The notes under the pieces are model-generated. The model had not been told where the DNA came from. It was given only the letters and a program-made list of their open reading frames with translations, and did no database searches. A DNA stretch of 64,000 nucleotides, taken from contig NW_003314308.1 of the NCBI RefSeq assembly GCF_000143415.4, forward strand, positions 365,794-429,793. Direction: 5' to 3'. The DNA is from Selaginella moellendorffii (lineage: Eukaryota > Streptophyta > Lycopodiopsida > Selaginellales > Selaginellaceae). The position numbers and the translations under genes were made by a program. Below, in pieces: positions 1-14,676 of this stretch; positions within the stretch are counted from its first letter, which is position 1, and each line of letters opens with the position of its first letter.

Positions 1-1194
1 CAGATCCAAGAACTCCAGGCGGCCGCTCAAGAATGGGACAGGCAGAGCACAGTCGGACGCTTCGATCTATCGGCCTATATTCTCAGCGGATGCCAGGACG
101 ATGTCAAGTTTGGGAATTTCGTTGGTCCAGGGACGATCGTGAGCGTGCCGGGCAAGGGTCGCGGCTTCATTGCCACCGAGGACGTGGAGGCCGGCCAGAT
201 TCTCCTCTGCGAGAACCCCATCGTCTTCAGGTATGTAGTTTCGATCGATTTTGCACCCGATCCGGCCAAAGACTGATTCTTTCTTTCTCCCGCCGATCCG
301 CGCGGCAGCTATGGATCGTTCGACATGAACCAGCTCAAGGCGTCGCTCCAGGAGGCGGCAAAATCTCCCAAATTGATGACGAAGCTCATGGCTATGGAGG
401 GCACCACGATCCCAGCGATGGCTATCTTCACGCCCAACTCAGGTGTGGTGGATCTTGGCAGCGCCAAGCCGATCGCACTCCAGCGGCTTATGAAGATCGT
501 AGTCGACAAGATCACCTGGGGACATCTCTACTGCGCGCGCAACGGGATGCTTCGTCCACAGGCATTCTATGGCCTCTGGCCGGTGCTCGCCTTCGTCAAC
601 CATTCGTGCTCCTACAATGCCTCGATCGCCTTGGTTGGCCAGGCAATGTTCCTCGTCGCCAGCACCAGGATCCGGCGTGGGGAGGAGATCGTCTTCTCGT
701 ACGTTGATCCGTGCCAGCCATACTTCAATCGCCACAATGTGCTCGGCTTCCAGTGTAGCTGCCGCCGCTGCTTGCTAGAGCTCCAGCGCCCCGCCATCAC
801 CAAGCTCAAGGCTAAGTTCACACAAGCCTGCCAACACTACGAGTCTGGAGAACGCAGCACTCTTGCGGCCATGGCCAACGACGCCAAGAAGTTGGCGAGA
901 AAGGAGGGAGATAAGCTCGCCAAGGCATGGATTCGCACCATCTTCTGGGTGTGCTACCGCGTCAACCTCGGCCAGGAAAAGGCTGCCATCTCCTTCGATG
1001 ATGCCTGGGAGCTCCACCGGGAATGCACTCCCGGCCAACTCGGCCAGCTCTCTTTCATCGTCAAGCGTCAACGCCGCGCCTGTGAGCCGATCAACAAGTT
1101 TGATGTTCTGAGAGCCTTCTCTCTAGGATTCCCGATCGTAGCTGTCGAGGACGAGGCTGTGGCTGCAGCCATCCTTAACTTAGTTCCCGCATAA
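1..1194 (+). CDS. SET-domain protein (5' truncated by window edge)
   Basis: Two coding exons are visible: from before base 1 to 230, and 309-1194. They are joined over a 78-bp GT-AG intron that makes a Ser codon. The first exon opens in mid-protein, so the start lies outside the window. The SET core is seen as GKGRGFIATEDVEAGQ, then NHSC (residues near base 600), then RRGEEIVFSY, followed by a post-SET CxCxxC (CSCRRC). This layout is that of SMYD-like or TPR-linked SET proteins, which methylate lysines on histones or other proteins. The cofactor-contact NHSC and the Tyr after GEE are present, so activity is plausible. The substrate cannot be told from sequence. The wording around the first SET motif (ILLCENPIVF) also resembles fungal TPR-SET proteins. 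Confidence 0.8.
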
Positions 1195-1365
1195 CGGTAT
1201 GATTTCATCTGTTTTACATTTGTTTCATACAGCTCTTGACAATTCTCCCATTTGTTTCATACAGCTCTTGACAACTCTCCCATCTTTAGAACACTACCGC
1301 TAATGGTATGGTATGAGTTTTTCTTTTTATTCTTGTTTCGTTCAGCTCTAACAGTTATCGCATTT

Positions 1366-5318
<3,953 letters not shown>

Positions 5319-5401
5319 GTTTGATTTAGGGTTTAAGGGTTTTGCCTTTTAAATGGCAAAACTTTAGGGCAGGCACTATGCTTAGAATATTCTGCTATCG
5401 C

Positions 5402-5423
5402 GAGAGAGAGAGAGAGAGAGAGA
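5402..5423. repeat. (GA)n microsatellite
   Basis: About eleven GA dinucleotides lie some 85 bp upstream of the AlaRS start codon, in its likely 5' leader or promoter. GA/CT tracts are common near plant transcription starts; a regulatory role here is only a possibility. Confidence 0.85.
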
Positions 5424-6829
5424 TGATGCGGCTTCACGAGTTTGGAGCTTTTGGTCATGGCAGAGTGTCAATGAATCTCTTTCAAAGTCCCTTTATTGGG
5501 TGCCTCATTCATATAGATGCTTGAGATAGGTGATCCAAATATCTTCGGTTCGTGTTGGCTGGCTATGTTAGTTAGCAGAAGATTGCTTGGGTACGCTCAG
5601 CCTAGGGTTATAACAGAGGTCTGCTCAACTAGCTGACTCAATCCCTGTGCAGCCGAGCAGAATGAGAGTGCCACGGTCTTAATGCAGCCAACCCTTCACA
5701 TCTACAGGGACATGAGATTCTCCAATCCTTCTTGGATGTTCTCTGCCTAATGCTAGTCTTGTTGAAGCTCTTTGTCCGCTGCTGCTGAATGAAGCTCCAG
5801 CTTCAACTACTTACTTCAGCCAATCTCAGAATGTTTACTCGCCTCCAGGCTTCATGGACAGCCTCACCAGCAGCAACACCCGAGGCCAAGCGGCAGAGAA
5901 TGCAGTGTGGACTCCCACAAGTTCTCTTCAAGGTATAGAATTTTTTTTAGCGAGAGACTTTTACACCAGACTTGATAAACCGATCACGATGGATGGTTGC
6001 TCTATACGCTCAACATTTTGAAATACTGGTGATGGCTGAGCAGTGACAGTGCTCAGCCATAGCTAAACCAATGCAATGACAAACTTCTTTCTTTTTATTT
6101 GGATTGCTAGTAATACTTTCGAGTTTTGAAAGTAAGTCACTTAGTTCAGTCTTCTTATCTGATGGAAAGTCCTCTACAGCTGTGTCAGAGCTGTTCTTAT
6201 ATCCAATTTCACCTTAGATTTGAACTTTCATTTTACAGCATAATTGAAACCCACTCATACTTACAAGAACTTTCCATGGTTTGGACCATGGAACCCGAAC
6301 CAAAGATGCATAAAGCATCTTCATCCATGATAAGAACGAAAAAGTTACCCATGAATGGAATGCTCTCAAAGTAAAAAGCTTGGATGACCATTGATCCCAG
6401 CAAGTGGTGTCCATCGAATATTTCTTCATCTAGCTCAGGCATTGGCTCAATGGTTTTCAAAAGCCACTAGCTATCCAGTTCCGCGCTACCTGGGGGAATG
6501 GCGAACACAATCTCGAACACCATTTGAATCACAGCACTCTTTGGTCATTGCTACCTTGAATGCACTGCTTGAGATTGGCCAAAGCTTGTTCAGCCATGTT
6601 TCTAAAGGACGGATCCATGTCCTTATGGTGTAGGAAGCGATCTCCAGTTCTTGCATAGCCTACCAATCTGACTGCAGCCTAGCCGAACAGTCACAAAACC
6701 CTAAATCGCAGCCAGCAAGAATTTACGTATTTCCTTCATGTTTTCGTCAAAAGATTCTGTTAGATTCCACAGAATCAATACATATAATGTACACAATGAC
6801 CATATTATCATTGGTACAAAAATCCCCTG
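5424..6829. other. Intergenic stretch without a supportable gene
   Basis: No family was recognised. One open stretch on the + strand around 5710-5935 (Ser/Pro/Gln-rich when translated, opened by a stop and lacking an upstream ATG) and short minus-strand open stretches at 6230-6640 could be decayed exons, but none shows a domain or a consistent splice chain. Base composition is near neutral and there are no strong repeats. Confidence 0.5.
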
Positions 6830-7210
6830 GGTTTAACACGAGGATCGTGCGCTTGGCGAATTCCTCCTCCTGGAGCGGAAACATCTAGCAAATGAAGGTG
6901 CTCCACCATGGTGAGGGACGCATCGAGCTTCATCCCCACCTTAAACTCCACACCCTGCGGCAGTATTTCTCCAAGCTCGTCCACGAATCTCTTCCTGAAG
7001 ACGATCCTGGTGATGTTGTGAAATGCCACTGCCGAGACATAGTTCTTTGCGGTCACAGCCACGCCACCATTGTTCTTCACGTCCTGGAAGATCAAATTTA
7101 ACATAGCAACCTCGCGGATCCATCGCAGGGACTCCGTGTCTCTTGGGCGTGAAGAGCTCCAGACTGCACAGCTTCCTCACCTTCACGAACCCATCGCCAT
7201 TGTCAGAAGA
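6830..7210 (-). pseudogene. CYP98-family cytochrome P450 relic
   Basis: Minus-strand frames give, in order, the CYP98-like pieces VRKLCSLELFTPKR, SLRWIREVA, AVAFHNITRIVFRKRF, GVEFKVGMKLDASLTMVEHL and MFPLQEEEFAKR. These sit in the order found in p-coumaroyl ester 3'-hydroxylase (C3'H), but in three frames. One frameshift falls after the PKR motif (about 7135-7145) and another after LHLL (about 6880). Only some 120 residues of the roughly 500-residue enzyme remain; the N-terminal anchor, I-helix and heme-binding Cys are absent. CYP98 enzymes hydroxylate the ring in monolignol synthesis. This copy cannot make an enzyme. Confidence 0.75.
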
Positions 7211-7285
7211 CCTCTTGCTCGTGGATAGCGAGTGGCATCTCTTTTGTATTTTTTTTTAATTTTAAAGGCCTGGCGGGAAGATATT

Positions 7286-9253
7286 TTAGGGCAGCTTCAA
7301 TGCGTTGGAGAGGAGAATGTAAGGTGATCCATTCTCCGGCTCTAGATCAAGAACGCGGCACGCCGCTCGCGTCCCTCGATTCTCTTCCCCGTGGATCTCA
7401 CAGGCAGCGAGCAGCGTCCTCCATGCGACCGCGTCTTCTTTTCTTGCAATCCGAGCGAGCTCCTCCGCTTCGTCGAGCCGCTTCACCCGGCCCAGGGCAT
7501 CGATCAGGCAGTGGAGATGCTCTGGCAGCCGCTCCAGGTGGAAATCCGTGGCCATGGAGCTGAAGAGATTGATCGCGTCTTGGATTTTCCCGGCATGGCC
7601 ACATCCGGTGAGCATCGCGAGGATCGTCACGGCGTCGGGATCACTGCCGCGCAGCAGCATCTCGCGAAATATTTCGATATTTCGCTCACAGTCCCCGCTC
7701 TGCGCGATCGCGGTGATCAAGACGTTCCATGACACGGAGTCCAGCTCCTGCGCCGAATCGATGATGTTCCTGGCGCTGTCGAGCAGGCCATTGTGCGCGT
7801 AAGCGCTCGCCATCGCATTCCAGGTGAGAATATTTCGCTCTGGAATCTGTGTGAAGCTGACGATTGCTTCCTCTACCAGGCCGTTTTGCCCGCACGCGAC
7901 GATCATCAAGTTCCACGACAATAGGTCTCTCCCAGGAATTCTCTGAATCACGGCTCTGGCCTCGTCGATCGACTGTCCCCGCTGAGCATACGCCGAGAGC
8001 AGCCAGCTCCAAGATGCCAGATCTCTGTGGCTCATCGCATCAAACTGGAGCTTGACGTCCTCGACCGATCCAGCTCGCGCGAAGGCTCTCAACATCAGAT
8101 TCTCGGAAACTAGGCTCCTCTGAGGCATCGCTGCAAAGATCTCGTGGGCGGCATGGGCATCGCACCTCGAGTAGGCGGCAATCATCGCGTTCCAGGACAC
8201 CGCATTCCTGTGTGGCATCTGGCGAAAGAAGATTTTCTGGGTGTTCTTCACATCGCCGCTCTCGGCATAGGCCTGGATCATCGCGGTGAGCACGACGAGA
8301 TCGTGCTGCGGCATCCTCTCCACAACCTCTCGCGCCAGCAGCAGATCCCAGCGCGAGCAGGAACTTACCAGCGCGGTCCAGGACACGGCATCTCGCTGAG
8401 GAGCAGCGTCGAAGGTCTGTTTCGATCGATCATCCTGGCTGCTAACCGAGATCATCGTGTTCCAGGACACTCGATCCCACATTGGCATCGCCACAAAGAT
8501 CGCTCGCGCCTCGTCGCCATCGCAATCTCTCGCCGCCAGTAGCAACAGCGCGTTCCAAGAGAAACCATCTCTTTCAGGCATCGCCAAGAACAAGCTCCTC
8601 GCCTCGCAAAGATCCCCGCTCTGGGCATATGCCTGGAGCATCAAGTTCCACGTTACTAGGCACCTCTGGGGCATCTTGTCCAACAGCACCAGAGATTCCC
8701 GAATACTTCCAGCTTGGCAGTACGCCCCAATGGTCCTCGTCCACGTGTTGGCATCTCGCTGTGGCATCGACTCCAACACATTTAGAGCACATTCCAGATT
8801 CCCTGCCTGGGAATATGCGTGGAGGACGGTGTTCCAGGCACGCAGGTCCCTGTATGGCATCTTCTCAAAAACTTCCATGGCATCCCCAAGATTCCCAAGA
8901 GATACAAAGCCCGCGATGACGCTCGTCCACGCTACAACGTCTCGGTGGGGCATATTCTCAAAGAGTCTAAAGGATTCCGGCATATGCCCATTCTGGGCAT
9001 ATGCCGCGACCGCAATATTCCACGAGTGTAGGTTGGGGCAGGGGATGGAATCGAAGACGTTCCTGGCCTCGTACAGTCTTCCGAGCTTGCCGTACATTTC
9101 AACCAGTGCGTTGGAGAGGAATGTGTTGTGTCTGAGCTCTGGAGAGGAGAGAATCTCTTGGTGAATCGCCGCTGCCTTGCGGTGGTCTTTGAGAGCGCCA
9201 CACAGCTTTGCCGAGCTTGCCAAAGAGAGTATCCTGCGGAGCTCTTCCCGCAT
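7286..9253 (-). CDS. PPR protein, intronless, E-type C-terminus
   Basis: A 655-residue protein starts at the ATG at 9253 (MREELRRIL). It is built almost wholly from about 31-residue pentatricopeptide repeats with the signature MPxRDxxxWNxMI, then an E-like tail (SWRTLLAACEIHG-type region, here AWRTLLAACEIHGEENRG). There is no DYW domain. Proteins of this class bind organellar RNA one base per repeat and act in editing, splicing or stability; without DYW it would need a partner to deaminate. It has no intron, and its start lies 97 bp downstream of the MTP5 stop codon, on the same strand. The RNA target is unknown. Confidence 0.88.
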   Translation of the reverse strand: MREELRRILSLASSAKLCGALKDHRKAAAIHQEILSSPELRHNTFLSNALVEMYGKLGRLYEARNVFDSIPCPNLHSWNIAVAAYAQNGHMPESFRLFENMPHRDVVAWTSVIAGFVSLGNLGDAMEVFEKMPYRDLRAWNTVLHAYSQAGNLECALNVLESMPQRDANTWTRTIGAYCQAGSIRESLVLLDKMPQRCLVTWNLMLQAYAQSGDLCEARSLFLAMPERDGFSWNALLLLAARDCDGDEARAIFVAMPMWDRVSWNTMISVSSQDDRSKQTFDAAPQRDAVSWTALVSSCSRWDLLLAREVVERMPQHDLVVLTAMIQAYAESGDVKNTQKIFFRQMPHRNAVSWNAMIAAYSRCDAHAAHEIFAAMPQRSLVSENLMLRAFARAGSVEDVKLQFDAMSHRDLASWSWLLSAYAQRGQSIDEARAVIQRIPGRDLLSWNLMIVACGQNGLVEEAIVSFTQIPERNILTWNAMASAYAHNGLLDSARNIIDSAQELDSVSWNVLITAIAQSGDCERNIEIFREMLLRGSDPDAVTILAMLTGCGHAGKIQDAINLFSSMATDFHLERLPEHLHCLIDALGRVKRLDEAEELARIARKEDAVAWRTLLAACEIHGEENRGTRAACRVLDLEPENGSPYILLSNALKLP

Positions 9254-9350
9254 GGAATTGAGATGGAGAGGCAAACTTGCCTCATTGCAGGAGAAATCTC
9301 TAGCTCAAGTGTCTTTCTTTTTGCCTACGAATGGCTTTTGCCGTTCTTTT

Positions 9351-11076
9351 CTACGTTGATAGCGCTCTCGTCTGCAATTCCACTGTCAAGTCCCTCACGC
9401 CAATGTCATTGTAGACGCTGTGGGCGTGTTTTAGAATGGCTTGCTCGTCGCTGCCTTCTTTCACCTGTGGATTCGACTTGAGACATTCAAAGCTAGAAAG
9501 AAGGATTTTTAGAAATTCTTGCCTCGAGGAGAAGCGTCCCCACGACAAAGCCAGGGACGAGTTCCCAGAAACGAGCACGATAACACTCTAGCACGCCTTC
9601 AAGTGATCCCACCTGGGAAAAAAGTTAAGCTTAAGCTTAGTAGCTGGACGAGAGACTATACTATCACGTACTTGTCTCAGGCATTTGCTAAAAGCCGATG
9701 GAGATATCCCTGGAGGAGACATTTGCAAGAGTAATCCTCCAGAAGCGTTGAACAGAGGTAGAGCCAGGAAAAACACTGCTACCGAGACAATGCCCAAGCA
9801 AAGAGTTTCTGCGTTTTTCACCCTGGAAAAGAGAAAAACAGAAGACTATACACAACCGTTTACTTATAGATTCCACTTACCCAAGAGCCAAGAGCCAGGA
9901 TGCAAGGATCACACCAGTGCTTCAAACATAAGAAAGACAAAGCTTAGACAACTTTCGAGTTACGAGCGATTTAAGCTTTCTTACCTTCGAATAGAATCAG
10001 AGAGTACGTGGAGACAGATGGAGTGATTGTTCATGTCTTCCGCTTTCCTGTAAACTGATCATGCGCAAAAGTGTAAAACCGAAGCGCTCACTCGATAGAG
10101 AGGTACGTTACCAAAACTTATCCGCGCGTAGTTTCGGAAGAACCATACTCCCATGGCATTCACGCACAGATTTGCTACGGCTGACACGATCAAGTAGTGC
10201 CTGAGAAAAAGAAAAAGGTGGACCTTGATAGGACGGACAAAAGAGAGAACAAAGCCTTACTTATGCTCGGACTCGTCTTGAACGAAAGCATGCAACGCTT
10301 CCACGGCAAGAGAGAATGCGAGAAAAAGCAAAAAAAGCTGCAAAACATACGAGAAACAAGAGATGAGCCGTGGAGAGAAAAGCAAAGATAAACTGGAATG
10401 CTTTTCTACAGTGTTTGTAAAGGCCGCTAGAACTTCCAATCTCTTATGCCTGCGTCGAGAAGGAAGAACACTAAAATCCCACACAAGAGAAAAGAAAAAG
10501 CCGCGAAGCACTGACCCGTAAGTATAATCGTCGTCAGCTTTCCGCTTGGCCATGACCATCGCAAACAAGGAGAAAGTGAGCATCCCACAGCCGAAAGTGA
10601 GATGGAAAGCATCCGACACAAGACCTGAAAGAGGAAAACAAAGAAAGATTCATCATCTCAAACTCTTTTCTCTCTTTTCTATGCTTACCAATGCGACCAG
10701 TGAGCAATCCAATGAAGAGCTCCAGCGAGGAGTAGGCGACATTGAGGAGGATGAGAAGGAGCAGCCGCTTCGTCTGCCGGTTGCCATAGCTGGTGATCTT
10801 CTGCATGAGCGTGAGAGCCTTGACGGCGCCCCTCACATTCTTCCACTTGCTGCTCCTGGTCGTCCCCTGGAGATCGCTCTTCCATGACGACACATTTCTA
10901 GAGAGGGCGGGACTAAACCTGGAGAGCGAGGGGGGATTCTTCCAGCTCTCCCGACCGGACGCTGGCGATGGTAGATTATCCAAAGGCGCGGCAGCAGCAG
11001 GAGGATGGCGCTTGTTGCCCGGCGGCTGTGGGCTGAGAGGAACTGAATCGAAGCGCACAGCGTCCGGCTCCTCCAT
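9351..11076 (-). CDS. MTP5: CDF-family zinc transporter, MTP5/ZnT6-like, 10 exons
   Basis: Exons: 10689-11076, 10516-10624, 10410-10449, 10261-10337, 10112-10200, 9985-10054, 9881-9919, 9672-9822, 9523-9612, 9351-9464; 388 residues from MEEPDAV. An in-frame ATG at 11115 would add 13. Membrane segments include LLLLILLNVAYSSLELFIGL, the TM2 stretch SDAFHLTFGCGMLTFSLF and LFLLFLAFSLAVEALHAF; the cytosolic tail follows GGLLLQM. Plant MTP5 (MTPC2) is the ZnT6-like half of a Golgi zinc transporter that works with MTP12. TM2 has H but Gly in place of the metal-binding Asp, while TM5 keeps HVLSD. This fits a partner subunit rather than a self-sufficient transporter. Intron 9465-9522 has a GC donor. 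Three decayed partial copies lie to the right. Confidence 0.9.
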
Positions 11077-11149
11077 GCTAGTTTTAGGGCACGAAAAATA
11101 TGATTTAGCTCGCATTTAGTAGCGTAGCAGGATTTGCTGCTGTTTGTCA

Positions 11150-11475
11150 TTGGTGTCTGTTCTTCACCAAGAAAAGTGCGACTCTTACTATCGAGCTAGT
11201 GAAAAGATCTTTTTCTCTTCATACCTGAGACCATGAGCCTGCGATCGGCACGGTTTCGTTCTTTGGATTCCAGCCGATTCCAGCCGATGAGAAAACTCGT
11301 GAGTTTTCTCATGCTAAACAGCGGCGACAGTTTTATCCACTCTAATGAGAAAGTATCCAAAATATGCTTTCGATATTTCTTATCACTGTGTTTTTCGCTT
11401 TTCAAATTCCTGTAATCCAATCTATCCTGGCAAAACATACGAGAAACATCTTAAAACAGTGTTTGTTTTTATTTC
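11150..11475 (-). pseudogene. Relic of MSI1 (exon 6 to intron 3) joined to MTP5 sequence
   Basis: Minus-strand sequence matches MSI1 from the start of its exon 6 (about 16750) through exons 5 and 4, with internal deletions. It then continues into sequence like MTP5 intron 3/exon 3. It has no coding capacity. This is the MSI1 end of the first unit of the tandem array. Confidence 0.75.
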
Positions 11476-12030
11476 AGAAAACTAATTTACATTTACAGAA
11501 TTCTATATGGTTTTTTTTCTGCTGGGATCCCTTATTTATTTATTTATAGAGAATTACAAATTAAAAGTGTGAGGGCCAAGTGTACGGCTACGATGCCGTA
11601 TGCTAATATTAGCATAGTGTGATTTTGGTAGCCGTCGGATTGGTTTTAATCTGGACCACTCGCTCCTGTATATAAACTAAGGTTTTTGGGCTAATTAATA
11701 GACACATTTCTGTATTCCTTTTTTATATTCCATGCACTCACAAAAGCAAATTAATTATTTGTAAAAAGACCTCCTCCCACTGTAAGAAGCTAGAAGGAGT
11801 AAGAAGCTAGAAGGAGTGAAAAGGAGGGTATGATTCACAAATGTACGCAACAGACTCGTGAGTTTTCTCATCTTAAACAGTGGCGACAGTTTTATCCGCT
11901 CTAATGAGGAAGTATCCAAAATACGCTTTCGATATTTCTTTTCACTGTGTTTTTCGCTTTTCAGATTCCTGTATCCAATCTATCCCAGCAAAACATACGA
12001 GAAACATCTTAGAACAGTGTTTGTAAGCTA
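11297..12030. repeat. Direct repeat pair (11297-11465 and 11869-12030) around a 400-bp insert
   Basis: Two about 165-bp copies, roughly 90% alike by eye, start at an ACTCGTGAGTTTTCTC motif and end at CAGTGTTTGT. Both carry the same MSI1-to-MTP5 chimeric content. The 400 bp between them is AT-rich, holds (TTTA)n near 11530 and has no gene. The pair shows a local duplication after the chimera formed. Confidence 0.75.
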
Positions 12031-12400
12031 GACACAACACTAAAATCTCAAACAAGAAAGCACTGAAACGTAAGTATAATCGTGGCAAGCTTTTCTCTTC
12101 GCCATGACCCAAGGAGAAAGCGAGCATCCCACAGCCGAAAGCTAGATGGAAAGCATCCGACACAAGCCCTGGAAGAGAAAACAAACAAAAAACCATATCT
12201 CTTGTTTCTATGCTCACCAATACCTACAACCAGCAATGAAGAGCTCTAGTGAGGAGTACGGAACATTGAGGAGGATGAGAAGGAGCAGCCGCTTCGTCAT
12301 AGCTCGTCTGGGACTAAACCTGGGGGGATTCCCGACCCGTTGTCCGGCGGCTGTGGGCTGAGAGGAACTGGATCGAAGCTGCTAGTTTTACGACACGAAG
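11830..12400 (-). pseudogene. MTP5 relic (exons 3 to 1, fragmentary)
   Basis: The piece SDAFHLAFGCGMLAFSL is readable at about 12110-12175, and the AG-flanked exon borders of MTP5 exons 2 and 1 are still visible. The frames are interrupted and most of exon 1 is deleted. It begins with an MSI1 exon 4 fragment. No protein is possible. Confidence 0.8.
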
Positions 12401-12539
12401 AACTATGTTACTACATTACGCCACTGCTTAAATAGATGCAAAAGACTTGCACCGCAAAACCAAGAACAAGAAGAGAAAAAGTAGAGAAAGAGATAACTAT
12501 GCGAGAAAAAAAGAGGGGGAGAACTCCTGGAATGACAAC

Positions 12540-12945
12540 GCTCAGTAAGCAACGAGGAAAGAGAAAAACAAATGGATAGAACCAGGCTCAGTGCTTCTCT
12601 CGAGATCCAGCTCGGGAAACGCAGGATAAAAGCGATGCCGCTGCTGGAGACACGGTCGGAATTGCCTGCTGCTACATTCTCGAATTGCGAATTGACTCTG
12701 ATCAGCCGTCCTCGTAAATCAATCGTCAACCTGACTCAACGTTTTGTTCCATTGCCTCGAGAATTCGTGCCCGGTGGCTCCTGTTCGGCCTCCTGCAAGT
12801 TGAATTCAAAGAACTTACTTATAGCACGTGATGAACGGGCTTTCACCTTTCCTTCTTCTCTGAACTTCCAAAGAAGAAGCGAAGGCAAAAACGAGTTCAT
12901 CGCAAGTTGAGGTCTATTGAGCGAAAAGTTTCCCTTCGAAAGATC
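12540..12945 (-). pseudogene. Relic of gene Y
   Basis: Sequence around 12700-12930 aligns with exons 4 and 5 of gene Y (15410-15664), including the splice acceptor before the last exon. The frame is lost. Its order after the MTP5 relic and before the next MSI1 relic matches the intact MTP5-Y-MSI1 order. Confidence 0.65.
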
Positions 12946-13275
12946 TCAGGGATGAAAGTTCGCTGCCCAACTTACATAGTTATCTAATAGGAAGCGAATG
13001 TCCATGCTTGAGATCTTCACAGAAACTCCAAAAAAAGCCTCAAGCAAAAGAATGCGGCAGCGGCTGGATTTCCTGATGAAAGAGGATGAATAATAAGCAA
13101 TGAAACAAACTTGCCTGAAATATTTGCTTGGCTTCGAGCACTCGCTGTGCCTTGGTAACATCCAGAGCCATATCTGGGAGTCATCCGAGCCGCTTAGCAA
13201 ATGACCTTCTTTGAATGGACTCCACGAAAGTCGGTCTTGTGTCCCCGATCCTTATATCCGAGCTGCACACGCCCT
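12946..13275 (-). pseudogene. MSI1 exon 2 relic
   Basis: The translation [12 protein letters not shown] is readable at about 13165-13200. The exon 2 donor region keeps AG followed by GCAAGT, as in the intact gene, so the GC-type donor predates this duplication. The copy ends at 13275 at a junction with MTP5 sequence. Confidence 0.8.
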
Positions 13276-13800
13276 CTTGAGGCGGCTCCCACATTCACAC
13301 ACAGATTTGCTACGGCTGAAACGATCAAGTAGTGCTTACGAAAATGGATCTTGACACGAAATACAGAGCCACAAAGCCTTACTTGTGCTCGGAACTAAGG
13401 CACCGGATCCACGGCAAGAGAGAACGCGAGAAACAGCAGAGAACTGATCCGTAAATAATCGTCATTGGCTTTTGTCTTCGCGATGATCGGAAACAAGGAG
13501 AAAGTCCGCATCCCACAGCCGAAAGCTAGATGAAATCTTCTGGGAAGAGAAAACAGAGAAACTCTCGTCTTAAAGTCTTTTTTCTCCTTGCTATGCTTAC
13601 CATGAAGAGCTCCAGCGAGGAGTAAGGAGGAGGAGGACGAGAAGCAGCCGCTTTGAAATCGTGATCTTGCATGAGCGTGAGAGGCTTCACATCCTTCCAC
13701 TTACTGGAAAGTGAGGGGATTTTTAGCTCTCCCGACCGGACGCTGGCAGTGATGCTCGTTGACCGGCGGCTGTGGGCTGAGAGGAACTGATTTTCTCTAA
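13276..13800 (-). pseudogene. MTP5 relic (exons 5, 4, 2, 1)
   Basis: It contains FHLAFGCGMRTFSLF and exon 5-like sequence starting right after the MSI1 relic, with the same junction as at about 14922. Exon 3 is missing and the frames are broken. Confidence 0.8.
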
Positions 13801-14031
13801 GATGATATTCTTTTTACACGAACAGGTTGCGTCATTTTGCAAACGAACTATATCTTCAACTAGAACTTATGTGAAGAAGTTCCCATGTTTATGTAGGAAC
13901 ACAAATGAATCTATATTATTGAGCTCTACTATTGAATGTCCGACTCTGTATGTGTTAGGAATTGCTGCTTTCAAAGGGGTGGTCTTTAATTCTTCAAAAC
14001 TTCGCAAGCAAAAATAAAAAACCAGGGCATA

Positions 14032-14676
14032 ATGGGAGGTAACCAGCCGCGCTGTAGTGGTTTTATGCTGCCTCCGCCGCCCCGTGTCCGTGACAGCAAA
14101 TGGCTTCAGGAGGGGGAGCTCGAGTCCCTGGGCAGTAGCAAGTGCGAGGTGAGCTTACTCCCTTCTGGTACCTTCGACGACTGTCCTCGCAAGAGAGTGG
14201 ATTGGGGTAGACTTGTGCAAGGCTGTGTACAAAAAGGCGGGAATGCTAGCTGGGTCGATTGCTTGGCGATTTGTGCAAGAGCCATGGCCAAGATCAAGGC
14301 ACCCAAGCTTGAAACTCGGCCTGGAGGAGAGATGGTGATGCTATCTCTCAAAGGAAGCACGTCAGTGTTGAAAGCGAAGGAGATTCCTGATCACTTGTTG
14401 GAGGCGCTGGTAGCTCGGCATCCCGTGGTGACCAGCCTGCGCTGCAACCAGGGACGCGTGATTGATCCTGGCTTTACTACTGGTCATCTCAATCCGTATC
14501 CATTCTACAATGGAGACTACAATCTGGATTGTATCCCACGCTGCTCGGTGTTGGTAGGCTACGACTGCACGTTCTGGACCATCTTCGACACGGCATTCAA
14601 CGTAGTTTATAATGTTCGTAAAACCGGGGTTGACTTACTCACTGGAGTGGGAGAGATCGTACTCGTGCCTATGTAA
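14032..14676 (+). CDS. Hypothetical protein, distant papain-like (C1A) pseudoprotease?
   Basis: A single-exon ORF of 214 residues with ATG at 14032. I do not recognise a close family. Two regions recall papain-type peptidases in the right order. KRVDWGRLVQGCVQKGG then DCLAICARAM (residues about 55-85) could match the mature VDW start and active-site CWAF helix. YNGDYN then RCSVLVGYD then FWTIFDTAF near the C-terminus could match the NHAVxxVGY and WxIKNSW segments. If so, Cys is kept, His is Arg and Asn is Asp, so it would not be catalytic. It sits between two relic units of the MTP5/MSI1 array and has no visible copy there. An orphan coding gene with chance likeness is the alternative. Confidence 0.5.
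   Translation: MGGNQPRCSGFMLPPPPRVRDSKWLQEGELESLGSSKCEVSLLPSGTFDDCPRKRVDWGRLVQGCVQKGGNASWVDCLAICARAMAKIKAPKLETRPGGEMVMLSLKGSTSVLKAKEIPDHLLEALVARHPVVTSLRCNQGRVIDPGFTTGHLNPYPFYNGDYNLDCIPRCSVLVGYDCTFWTIFDTAFNVVYNVRKTGVDLLTGVGEIVLVPM

Noticed and set aside
5324-6640. Possible coding relics around 5710-5935 and 6230-6640
   Set aside because: Open frames are short, have no family likeness and cannot be joined; not listed as genes.
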